Origin: Bacteroidota bacterium
GTDB lineage: Bacteria > Bacteroidota > Ignavibacteria > Ignavibacteriales > Ignavibacteriaceae
DNA: 5,818 nucleotides
NCBI GenBank assembly: GCA_021793635.1
Contig: JAJYSI010000235.1
Coordinates: forward strand, 1 to 5,818
Reading direction: 5' to 3'
Position 1 is the first letter of the stretch. Every line of letters begins with the position of its first letter. Shown piece by piece: positions 1 to 5,185 of the stretch. A model generated the notes under the pieces. The model did not search any database and had not been told where the DNA came from. It was given only the letters and a program-made list of their open reading frames with translations. Position numbers and translations under genes: made by a program.

Positions 1-150
1 TGGTTTTAACTGTTTTATTTTTACAAGAGTGTTCTTACCATCTCCGGATGCGGCGATTATAACAATATCCTTCTGAGGTTTAAGAATTGAAAGGATCCCA
101 TCCCGAAGTAAGCGGTTATCTTCGATGAGTAATAATCTTATTTTTTTCAT
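1..150 (-). CDS. Response regulator, NarL/FixJ-like receiver domain, N-terminal 50 codons (cut by window edge)
   Basis: Reading the minus strand from the ATG at 150-148 gives an uninterrupted 50-codon frame running off base 1. It begins MKKIRLLLIEDNRLLRDGIL and ends VKIKQLKP. The hydrophobic first strand followed by Glu10-Asp11-Asn12 is the acidic Mg2+ pocket of a CheY-type receiver. The RDGILSIL helix and the following DIVIIAAS strand match the alpha1-beta2 layout of NarL/FixJ regulators. The phosphoacceptor Asp and any LuxR-type DNA-binding domain would lie just outside the window, so the output class is inferred. Family members are phosphorylated by a sensor kinase and usually control transcription. 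The Shine-Dalgarno before the ATG is weak. The frame stays open for at least about 25 codons further upstream, but no ATG lies there and the protein start looks canonical. Confidence 0.85.
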   Translation of the reverse strand, partial: MKKIRLLLIEDNRLLRDGILSILKPQKDIVIIAASGDGKNTLVKIKQLKP

Positions 151-301
151 AGTCTTATTTCGCTTAAAAGTAAAAATAATATTTATGCATAATAATTCAA
201 TTAATTCATTAAAAGTAATTTTCTGCACCGGCAGTAATGCAATATCTCTATGCAAAAGAACCAATATACATGGCGCAACTGTAATAACATCTGCCTATAC
301 T

Positions 302-314
302 ATTGTTGAACAAT
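302..314. repeat. 13-base palindrome ATTGTT-G-AACAAT
   Basis: The 6-base arms 302-307 and 309-314 are perfectly complementary around a single central G. The size and symmetry would suit a dimeric repressor operator. It lies about 150 bases upstream of the response regulator start, in the interval where that gene's promoter should be. In such AT-rich DNA a site of this quality can also arise by chance, and I recognise no specific regulator for it. Confidence 0.25.
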
Positions 315-432
315 TCTTTACTCATTACATCAACAAGATGCAACTATTTATGGTCTATATACAATCGACCAAAGGGATGAAAAAAGGACTACATCTTTTA
401 GCTAGCTTCACTTACTCAACACTTAGAGAGAT

Positions 433-457
433 GGAATACCGGAGAGGCGGGAATGCC
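433..457. repeat. Direct repeat GGAATRCC, two copies 17 bases apart
   Basis: GGAATACC (433-440) and GGAATGCC (450-457) flank a GC-richer core in an otherwise AT-rich gap. The local shift in composition and the GGCGGGAATGCC stretch resemble a decayed copy of the dispersed GGGAATGAC-type intergenic repeats found in many bacterial genomes. That resemblance is inference from memory; only the direct repeat itself is visible here. Confidence 0.3.
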
Positions 458-517
458 AGGTTTTTGTAATATCATTCTAAAAGTTCTTCCATGAAAAATT
501 TGAAGGGGATAAGACAA

Positions 518-550
518 TATTCATAGCGCGGCAAGCCGCAATGGAATATG
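518..550. repeat. Imperfect dyad with perfect GCGGC-AA-GCCGC core
   Basis: The core GCGGC (528-532), AA (533-534), GCCGC (535-539) is a perfect inverted repeat. Its flanks extend the symmetry: ATATTC at 518-523 pairs with GAATAT at 544-549, with small internal mismatches between. It lies about 75 bases past the stop of the LysE-family gene in the direction of transcription. There is no U-tract on the minus strand after it, so it is not a canonical intrinsic terminator. A 3' processing hairpin, a protein-binding site or a remnant repeat are all possible. Confidence 0.4.
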
Positions 551-571
551 TTTGATGGAACATGGAATATG
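541..571. repeat. Direct repeat ATGGAATATG, two copies 21 bases apart
   Basis: ATGGAATATG occurs identically at 541-550 and 562-571, separated by 11 bases that include a partial third copy (GATGGAA). The shorter form ATGGAATA also appears at 431-438. The spacing of 21 bases places the copies two helical turns apart, which could suit cooperative protein binding on one face of the DNA. Equally it may be a simple duplication; its function is unknown. Confidence 0.45.
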
Positions 572-624
572 TAAAACAAATTTGAAATATCTTGACAGAA
601 AAATCAAAGATTTAAATGGCAATA

Positions 625-1236
625 CTAGATAATACTTACTATAGCAATAACACCGGAAAGAATTATTAAAATACCGGCAATTCTATTTACCCATCGCAGT
701 CCGATAATATCTAATTTCTTTCTAAATAGCGTGACACCTGAACTGAGAAGCAGGAACCAAAAACTTGATCCTGTAAAAACTCCTAATACAAGGGCTAATC
801 CGGAAAAAATATTAACTTCATTTGCTAGCCCAAGAGCTGCAAACACTGCAATAAATGCAAAGATAGTTAGGGGATTAGTTAGTGTAAGAAAAACAATATA
901 AAAATATGAACCCAGCAATCCGCTGCTATGGATATGCAACTTAGGATCGGCAGGTCGGGTGCGATATGTTCTTACTCCAAGAAATAGAAGGAGCATTCCT
1001 CCAAGTAGTCGTATCCATATCCGCTCAGAAGTAATCACATTTGAAATATATGTAAGACCGAATGCCGCAACACAACCATAAAGTAAATCCGCAGTTGCGG
1101 CTCCAAGACCAATTATTAGTCCGCGTAACCGTCCTTCTGTAAGTGTTTTACGGACACACATAATTCCAATGGGTCCAATTGGAACTGCCATTGCAAAACC
1201 AATAAGAATTCCCTTAAGGAAAAAAATAAGTTCCAT
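625..1236 (-). CDS. LysE/RhtB-family amino-acid exporter
   Basis: This 203-residue inner-membrane protein has the size and six-helix hydrophobic pattern of the LysE/RhtB superfamily, whose members export amino acids or similar small solutes by proton exchange. The family's N-terminal segment is clear: PIGPIG at residues 19-24 in helix 1, then GLGAATAD at 43-50, where the family normally has a conserved Gly-rich and acidic motif. LTNP at 119-122 matches the conserved Asn-Pro at the start of the fourth segment. A basic loop (about 89-103) precedes it. The start ATG at 1236 has GGAAG eight bases upstream. The gene follows the Met-rich secreted protein gene by 63 bases on the same strand and probably ends the bfr operon, although a TATAAT box on the minus strand at 1288-1283 (without a good -35) could give it its own promoter. 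The substrate cannot be read from sequence. The link to metal handling is only positional. Confidence 0.9.
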   Translation of the reverse strand: MELIFFLKGILIGFAMAVPIGPIGIMCVRKTLTEGRLRGLIIGLGAATADLLYGCVAAFGLTYISNVITSERIWIRLLGGMLLLFLGVRTYRTRPADPKLHIHSSGLLGSYFYIVFLTLTNPLTIFAFIAVFAALGLANEVNIFSGLALVLGVFTGSSFWFLLLSSGVTLFRKKLDIIGLRWVNRIAGILIILSGVIAIVSII

Positions 1237-1299
1237 AATCTAATCTTCCGAGCGGGGATTCCAGGTATAAAATAAAATTATCATTATACATAATATTTG

Positions 1300-1839
1300 C
1301 TACCTTACCCTGTATTTAAATTGGGTAGTCTTGTATCCCGAACCAATATTGAGATTAATAGTAAACAGATATTCTCCTTTTTCTTCCAGCGATACACCGG
1401 CGCCGAAGTGATTCATCATAGGCTGAAGAATTACGGAAGATACTTTCTTTGAAGGGGAAACAATTTCAACCTTGGCGCTAGTGTCGGCGAATTCTTTCCC
1501 ATTTCTAATATTTGTTACGTCAAATATAAAGTAATTTGTACCGCTCATTGCAGCATTCTTTGTCTCTTTATTCATCGTTTTGTTATCAGTTTTCATCTTA
1601 CCCATAGTCTTGCCCATATGTGTCTTCATCATTTCCTGATACTTCCATTGGGTTAATATCCATACCTTTGTATTAAGACTATCTACGGTTAATTCGAAAA
1701 CCGGTTTACCCATCACGCTTGAGATATCGTTTTTCTTAACAACAGACTTTGTTTTCTCTTTGTATTTAGACTGTCCATAAACGGATAATGTCAAAGCGAT
1801 AATCAGGATCATCGAGATAAATAGATATTTTGTCTTCAT
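1300..1839 (-). CDS. Secreted Met-rich protein with predicted Ig-like (YtkA/FixH/Tp34-style) domain
   Basis: The protein is 179 residues if started at 1839. AAGGA at 1851-1847 lies 7 bases before that ATG but only 1 base before the other candidate at 1845, so the internal start (MKTKYLF) is preferred. Residues 1 to about 23 form a signal peptide ending VYGQ. A central stretch (about 70-98) carries seven Met and one His (MMKTHMGKTMGKM). The C-terminal half is strand-rich: YFIFDVTN, a Gly-Lys turn, AKVEIVSPS, then MMNH (141-144) followed by FGAGVSLEEKGEYLFTI. That last pattern resembles periplasmic Ig-fold proteins of the YtkA/FixH or Tp34/P19 iron-copper type. The family is unconfirmed. Met and His clustering suggests soft-metal (Cu+) or Fe2+ binding, by inference. 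The start falls 2 bases after the bfr stop, so the two are almost certainly co-translated. No known gene name is assignable. Confidence 0.85.
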   Translation of the reverse strand: MKTKYLFISMILIIALTLSVYGQSKYKEKTKSVVKKNDISSVMGKPVFELTVDSLNTKVWILTQWKYQEMMKTHMGKTMGKMKTDNKTMNKETKNAAMSGTNYFIFDVTNIRNGKEFADTSAKVEIVSPSKKVSSVILQPMMNHFGAGVSLEEKGEYLFTINLNIGSGYKTTQFKYRVR

Positions 1840-1841
1840 AA

Positions 1842-2324
1842 TCATTTCCTTACTTCACTTTCAGACTGATTTGTTAAATAATTTTCAACCCCCATTTGAT
1901 CAATCTGTGCCCGCTGGATTTCTGCCCAATCGACATGTTCCTCTTCCATTCTGAGTATTTTTGTCAGCAGATCGGCACTACCTTCATCAGATACTTCATG
2001 GGCAAGTTTAATAGCCGCATTGTAAGCTATTAATCCCATAATTTCTGCGTCCTGGTCGTTGCTAACCATCTCGAGCACCGTCTTTCCGATCTTCACCGGA
2101 TTTAACTTAGAAACAGCAGGAACTCCCTCAAGGAAAATAATACGCTGGATAAGCCATTCCGCATGGTGCATTTCATCCATTGCCTGCTTTTCTATCGCAT
2201 CGTGGAGTTTTTCATACCCCCAATTGCTGCACATTTCTGAATGAACCATATACTGGTTAATTGCAGTTAGTTCATCAGCTAAGCGCTGATTAAGAATTGC
2301 GAGTAATTTTTCATTACCTTTCAT
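1842..2324 (-). CDS. bfr: Bacterioferritin (heme-type, intact ferroxidase centre)
   Basis: This is a 160-residue four-helix ferritin-like protein aligned end to end with the usual bacterioferritin (about 158 residues). All six di-iron ligands are at the classical positions: Glu18, Glu51, His54, Glu94, Glu127 and His130. The heme-ligating Met is present as Met52 (DEMHHAEW). Conserved landmarks include the MKG start, ELTAINQY (18-25), FLEGVP (64-69) and EEEHVDW (127-133). Family members form 24-subunit cytoplasmic shells that oxidise Fe2+ with O2 or H2O2 and store it as a ferric mineral, limiting Fenton damage. The start is fixed by a strong GGAGG (2335-2331) six bases from the ATG. It heads a minus-strand operon with the Met-rich secreted protein gene and probably the LysE-family gene. 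The tail after residue 150 (NQSESEVRK) is somewhat longer and more polar than usual. I see no clear Fur box upstream. Confidence 0.97.
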   Translation of the reverse strand: MKGNEKLLAILNQRLADELTAINQYMVHSEMCSNWGYEKLHDAIEKQAMDEMHHAEWLIQRIIFLEGVPAVSKLNPVKIGKTVLEMVSNDQDAEIMGLIAYNAAIKLAHEVSDEGSADLLTKILRMEEEHVDWAEIQRAQIDQMGVENYLTNQSESEVRK

Positions 2325-2635
2325 GATTGTCCTCCGTTATAATTGTTATGTTCAATCTTGTCTTATTAAAATTCTTTTTATAGTATAGCATTATGAGAGC
2401 GGCACCAAAATCGGAAGTAATTAGAGCTTGAACCTTCCACTGACTGCTTTAGTGCAGCTAATCGTTTAGAACTATTTTTCGTATTGTTATTTATAATCCA
2501 TTTTCCGAATGCAGAATTTGAAAAACTTATTACTATTTTGGAAAAAGCTTTGACAGAGTGTCTATCGTTTGTTTTATTCATTTTACAAATTCCTATTTTA
2601 ATAATTGATATTACTTATAAAAAACTTTCTTTGAC
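2325..2635. promoter_or_regulatory. bfr upstream gap, 311 bases, likely containing the bfr promoter
   Basis: The gap lies between the end of the PAP2 gene and bfr. It should carry the PAP2 terminator and the bfr promoter. Near bfr I can point only to a strong ribosome binding site (2331-2335) and an AT-rich TATACT-like -10 around 2383-2388 on the minus strand, with TTGGTG as a poor -35 at 15-base spacing. No GC-rich terminator hairpin is visible after PAP2. A doubtful 67-codon ORF lies within. I did not find an obvious Fur, PerR or IscR site. Confidence 0.35.
2378..2581 (-). CDS. Doubtful small ORF, 67 codons
   Basis: An open frame begins at the ATG at 2581 with AGGA about nine bases upstream, and it has the same orientation as its neighbours. 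The product is basic and rich in Ser, Asn and Lys (for example KWIINNNTKNSSKRLAALKQ), with a single Cys and no signal peptide, membrane helix or recognisable domain. It would sit 53 bases ahead of bfr. In favour are the plausible ribosome binding site and its position. Against are the biased low-complexity composition and the lack of any known family. It may be a real small protein, a transcribed leader, or chance. Confidence 0.25.
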   Translation of the reverse strand: MNKTNDRHSVKAFSKIVISFSNSAFGKWIINNNTKNSSKRLAALKQSVEGSSSNYFRFWCRSHNAIL

Positions 2636-3442
2636 TTAGTTTAGAGCGACACTAATAGTGAGAGGGAATGCCGATGTAATTTTTATGGGCGAATTGCTTT
2701 GCTCATGCTGATCGACTACCCATGTAGCAACAAAATAACCAAGCGCAGCGCCTGCGAAAGTATCTGATACCCAGTGTTGATCTTGATAAACGCGGGAAAT
2801 CATTGTGAGAACTGCCGGTAAATAAGCCAGCACTTTCAAAACGGGTGACTTGGCATTCCTTGAAAGGACGGTTGAAAGTATGAATGCTACCGTGGAGTGA
2901 CCACTTGGCATTGATTTATTATCCTGGTTAAAAATAGAAGAGAAGGGACGGAAAAAACTGTTACCTTCGTTTAAGTAAGGTCTCGATCTACCAATTATAA
3001 GTTTTAAGACAAAGGAAAGCGCTCCTGCATAAAGAGATGCTTGTCCAATTTCATAAGCGATTTTTCTTGTGCCGATATCATTAGTTAAAAGAGAAAATGC
3101 TGCAAATCCGCTAAACAATATTACTGGTGAATATATTTCTGCCCAGACTCTTCCGGCTACAATCGGGGCGCTATAGTAATACCTTTGATCTTTTAAAACA
3201 TCAGTGCGAATTGGTTGATCCGCTTGCGCAACAAGAAAAGTTCCGGCGCCCACCAGAGCAATAGTTAGCCAATCGCTTCCATCCCATTTAGCAGGCTGTT
3301 TTACGAAGTCAACAGTTTCACGTCCGAATTGAGAAAAAGTATATTTAAAACTTTGTTTGGAATCCTGTGACGAGGTATCTTGTGCTAATAGGGAATTTCC
3401 CCATAGGATTGTCAAAATGATTACTAAAGATATCTTTTTCAT
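2636..3442 (-). CDS. PAP2-family (type 2 phosphatidic acid) phosphatase, membrane-bound
   Basis: All three PAP2 signature motifs are intact (numbering from the ATG at 3442, 268 residues): K147-x6-R154-P155, P179-S-G-H182 and S216-R217-x5-H223-x3-D227. His182 is the expected general acid, His223 the nucleophile and Asp227 its partner. Family members dephosphorylate lipid phosphates such as phosphatidate, phosphatidylglycerol phosphate or undecaprenyl pyrophosphate on the periplasmic side; the substrate here is not determinable. A signal segment (1-21, ending LLAQ) and an amphipathic stretch precede about five membrane helices. The start at 3442 is preferred: GGA lies 7 bases before it, whereas the ATG at 3454 (adding MDRN) has no ribosome binding site and would spoil the signal peptide's charged start. 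The tail beyond residue 245 (ITSAFPLTISVALN) is strand-like. The gene follows the DUF3943 gene by 46 bases, likely in one operon. Confidence 0.94.
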   Translation of the reverse strand: MKKISLVIILTILWGNSLLAQDTSSQDSKQSFKYTFSQFGRETVDFVKQPAKWDGSDWLTIALVGAGTFLVAQADQPIRTDVLKDQRYYYSAPIVAGRVWAEIYSPVILFSGFAAFSLLTNDIGTRKIAYEIGQASLYAGALSFVLKLIIGRSRPYLNEGNSFFRPFSSIFNQDNKSMPSGHSTVAFILSTVLSRNAKSPVLKVLAYLPAVLTMISRVYQDQHWVSDTFAGAALGYFVATWVVDQHEQSNSPIKITSAFPLTISVALN

Positions 3443-3488
3443 GTTTCTGTCCATTAAATTATTTGCTTGTTACTGAAAATAAATCAGA

Positions 3489-5066
3489 CTACTTTTTAAA
3501 TTTGAACTCTTCTAAGAATAGTTGAAAGAAAATATTTTCTTCTGTTCTTACGGTATGGACGCTTGTAAAGTCTCGCGGGTATCTATCGCTGTAGTATATC
3601 ATATGTTCAATTCCAATGCTTAAATTGTTAAAAACCTTGAATGTAATTCTGGGTCTGATTAATCCGACATAGGCATTTCCTGCAATTCCTTTATAAGTAT
3701 GAAGCCACCAGTAGTAGCCTATAAACGAAAGATCAACCCATCCGCCAATATTGTAATTGCTTTCAAGTTTTAATTCCGCTCCGCCGACGAAATTGAAGTC
3801 CCCAATCTGAGTAGTATCAATAGACCCATATCGTTTACTGAGTGCGCCAAAAGGGACTATACCGAGATGAAGATCAGTATAAATACTAGAGTTATTGCTC
3901 ATTGGCAGCTTAGAAATTATTCCCGGTCCAAAAGCGAAAGTACCCAATTCAAAAGTATTATTATCAAAATAGTCCATGTGTTGAAATATCCCCGCTAAGG
4001 TTTCCAATTTGCCGCTTTGAATATTACTGCCATATAAAATGCCATAGCCTGTTATATTAGAGACAATTTTTCTTCCCACTCCAAAATCGAGGTCCGCACG
4101 GAGATTGAAATAATCAAAAGGTTTCCTGGATATTTTTTCAAAAGGGTTTCCGTAATCGAGAATCATATCGAGAATAAGGCTGTTAGATGACGCATTTTCA
4201 ATTGCTGTCCCTTCATTTACCCTATGATAACCGGCGGCTAATGTTATGTTAAGTGGTTCTGTTTGATAAACATCTGCCGTGAGATGATTGAATAATTTTC
4301 CATCAAAAAATCTACTGAAAGATCTGCCAGGGCTAATAAAGAATGCTGCAATTTCTCTTTCGACTCTTTCTAAGCCCGTACTTCTTTCGTCGATTACGTC
4401 CGATCCTAATCTGTACAATGTTTCGCCAAGAAACATCCCGCCGAGAGTTGTAGCGATCAAAGAATTCTTCGCCGGACCATCATTTTCTCCGAATAACTTC
4501 CACTCATATGCGCCGAAGAAAGTAAATGCAGAAGACTCCCAAAAATTATACCCAGAGGCTCGCGCTTCATTAAAATATCCAGCCCCGGTATAAGGATGAA
4601 GTAAAAAGTCATTACCAAACCTATCATTGTCCCAATTCCATCCATTATTCCAGGGGAAGCCTGAATGTAAGAAAGTTCGATTCCATGTAGAGAAACCCAC
4701 TACCGCCCAATCAAAATGCATAGCATAATGATCAACCAAATTTAAGAGCGCATTTTCGATAGTAATCTTAACGACCGGATTCCACAAAGGAGTTCTTTTG
4801 TTATAGACAGGATCATCATTCAGTAAATCACCGTACATATTGTACTTCATAGTATCCGTCAAAGAAGTATTGATAGTATCAGCTAATGATGTCTCATTTG
4901 GATGAGGGACAATATTAGAAAAGCGATTTATTTCATTCTTTGATAACTGACGGCTAAGCCATGAATTTTGATCTGACGGGATTTTTCTCTCAAGCACAAA
5001 ATTATTTTGCGCAAAAAGTAATGCTGAAATAGAAAGCGAAAAAAATAACATGTGCAGTATTTTCAT
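3489..5066 (-). CDS. DUF3943-containing outer-membrane-type protein
   Basis: The 525-residue protein starts with a signal peptide (1-20, ending LLFAQ). A polar linker (about 21-92) leads to a region matching my recollection of DUF3943 (about 95-257), dense in aromatic residues and Gly: WNPVVKITIENALLNLVDHY, then SGFPWNNGWNWDNDRFGNDF, then HPYTGAGYFNEARASGYNFW (157-176), then LGGMFLGETLYRLGSD and SPGRSFSRFFDG. The remainder (about 258-525) alternates hydrophobic and polar residues in strand-sized blocks with Asn/Gly turns and ends in an aromatic-rich strand, as in outer-membrane beta-barrels. The function of DUF3943 is unknown to me. Its pairing with a PAP2 phosphatase suggests an envelope lipid role, by inference only. 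The start ATG at 5066 has AGGG eight bases upstream. A TATAAT box and a strong hairpin lie just upstream. Confidence 0.88.
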   Translation of the reverse strand: MKILHMLFFSLSISALLFAQNNFVLERKIPSDQNSWLSRQLSKNEINRFSNIVPHPNETSLADTINTSLTDTMKYNMYGDLLNDDPVYNKRTPLWNPVVKITIENALLNLVDHYAMHFDWAVVGFSTWNRTFLHSGFPWNNGWNWDNDRFGNDFLLHPYTGAGYFNEARASGYNFWESSAFTFFGAYEWKLFGENDGPAKNSLIATTLGGMFLGETLYRLGSDVIDERSTGLERVEREIAAFFISPGRSFSRFFDGKLFNHLTADVYQTEPLNITLAAGYHRVNEGTAIENASSNSLILDMILDYGNPFEKISRKPFDYFNLRADLDFGVGRKIVSNITGYGILYGSNIQSGKLETLAGIFQHMDYFDNNTFELGTFAFGPGIISKLPMSNNSSIYTDLHLGIVPFGALSKRYGSIDTTQIGDFNFVGGAELKLESNYNIGGWVDLSFIGYYWWLHTYKGIAGNAYVGLIRPRITFKVFNNLSIGIEHMIYYSDRYPRDFTSVHTVRTEENIFFQLFLEEFKFKK

Positions 5067-5104
5067 TTTATTTTCCCTTACTTCGTTCTGTTGCTTGACA
5101 CGTT

Positions 5105-5110
5105 ATTATA
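5105..5110 (-). promoter_or_regulatory. Candidate -10 box (TATAAT) for the DUF3943-PAP2 operon
   Basis: The minus strand carries a perfect TATAAT here, 38 bases before the DUF3943 start codon, which would give a leader of about 30 bases. The expected -35 region (about 5128-5134) reads CCCTTCG and does not match TTGACA. It would also lie in the loop of the adjacent dyad, so binding of anything to that dyad could affect initiation. The sigma-factor class in this lineage is unknown, and the call rests on the -10 alone. Confidence 0.3.
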
Positions 5111-5158
5111 AGAGAATAATCTTTCCCCGAAGGGAAGGATTTCCGCAGATTGTTCTCT
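5111..5158 (-). terminator. Compound hairpin with C(UUCG)G loop between lipoprotein and DUF3943 genes
   Basis: The outer arms 5111-5122 and 5147-5158 are complementary over 12 positions with a single G-U wobble. Inside them TTCCC (5123-5127), CGAA (5128-5131) and GGGAA (5132-5136) form a second perfect stem. Read on the transcribed minus strand, that loop is UUCG closed by C-G, an exceptionally stable RNA tetraloop. A 10-base bulge separates the inner stem from one outer arm. Alternative pairing exists: AATC at 5141-5138 can pair with GATT at 5122-5119, which extends the UUCG stem at the cost of the outer stem. No run of U follows (UUAUAAUAACG), so a rho-independent terminator for the lipoprotein gene is likely but not classic; a leader switch or mRNA-stabilising hairpin is the alternative. 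Confidence 0.55.
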
Positions 5159-5163
5159 TGTAA

Positions 5164-5180
5164 ATTAAAATGGTTTTAAT
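5164..5180 (-). terminator. AT-only hairpin just past the lipoprotein stop codon
   Basis: ATTAAAA (5164-5170), TGG (5171-5173) and TTTTAAT (5174-5180) form a perfect 7-base-pair stem with a 3-base loop, five bases after the lipoprotein stop. With no G-C pairs it would be weak alone. In series with the larger hairpin that follows it may help end or stabilise the lipoprotein transcript. Confidence 0.3.
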
Positions 5181-5185
5181 GTCTA

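Larger units (their letters stand above)
151..624. other. Non-coding interval, 474 bases, with several short repeats
   Basis: This stretch separates the start of the response regulator from the end of the LysE-family gene. I see no credible gene in it: the one plus-strand open frame (125-469) has no ribosome binding site, overlaps the regulator antisense and encodes no recognisable protein. It should hold the promoter of the minus-strand regulator gene and the 3' end of the upstream operon. Short structures are visible: a 13-base palindrome at 302-314, a direct repeat at 433-457, a GC-rich dyad at 528-539 inside a longer imperfect dyad, and two copies of a 10-mer at 541-571. No tRNA or rRNA pattern is seen. 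Confidence 0.6.

Noticed and set aside
125..469. Plus-strand open frame of 114 codons
   Set aside because: It has no ribosome binding site, overlaps the response regulator start antisense, and its translation shows no domain or sensible composition.
592..597. TTGACA on the plus strand as a -35 box
   Set aside because: No -10 box lies at 16-18 bases, and no plus-strand gene follows.
2059..2244. Plus-strand open frame inside bfr
   Set aside because: It is antisense to a fully convincing bacterioferritin gene and is a shadow of its codon pattern.
2378..2420. Possible frameshift in the small ORF giving a hydrophobic tail (DFGAALIMLYYKK)
   Set aside because: The alternative frame is short, has a stop a little upstream, and the first part of the ORF does not look like a membrane protein, so there is no basis for calling a pseudogene.
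4288..4645. Open frames on both strands inside the DUF3943 gene (4288-4593 plus, 4457-4645 minus)
   Set aside because: Both lie wholly within a long, well-supported coding sequence and have no homology-like features or ribosome binding sites of note.
5095..5123. TTGACA with TAATCT at 16-base spacing, plus-strand promoter antisense to the lipoprotein gene
   Set aside because: The -10 matches poorly (three of six) and nothing on the plus strand would be expressed; antisense RNA is possible but unsupported.
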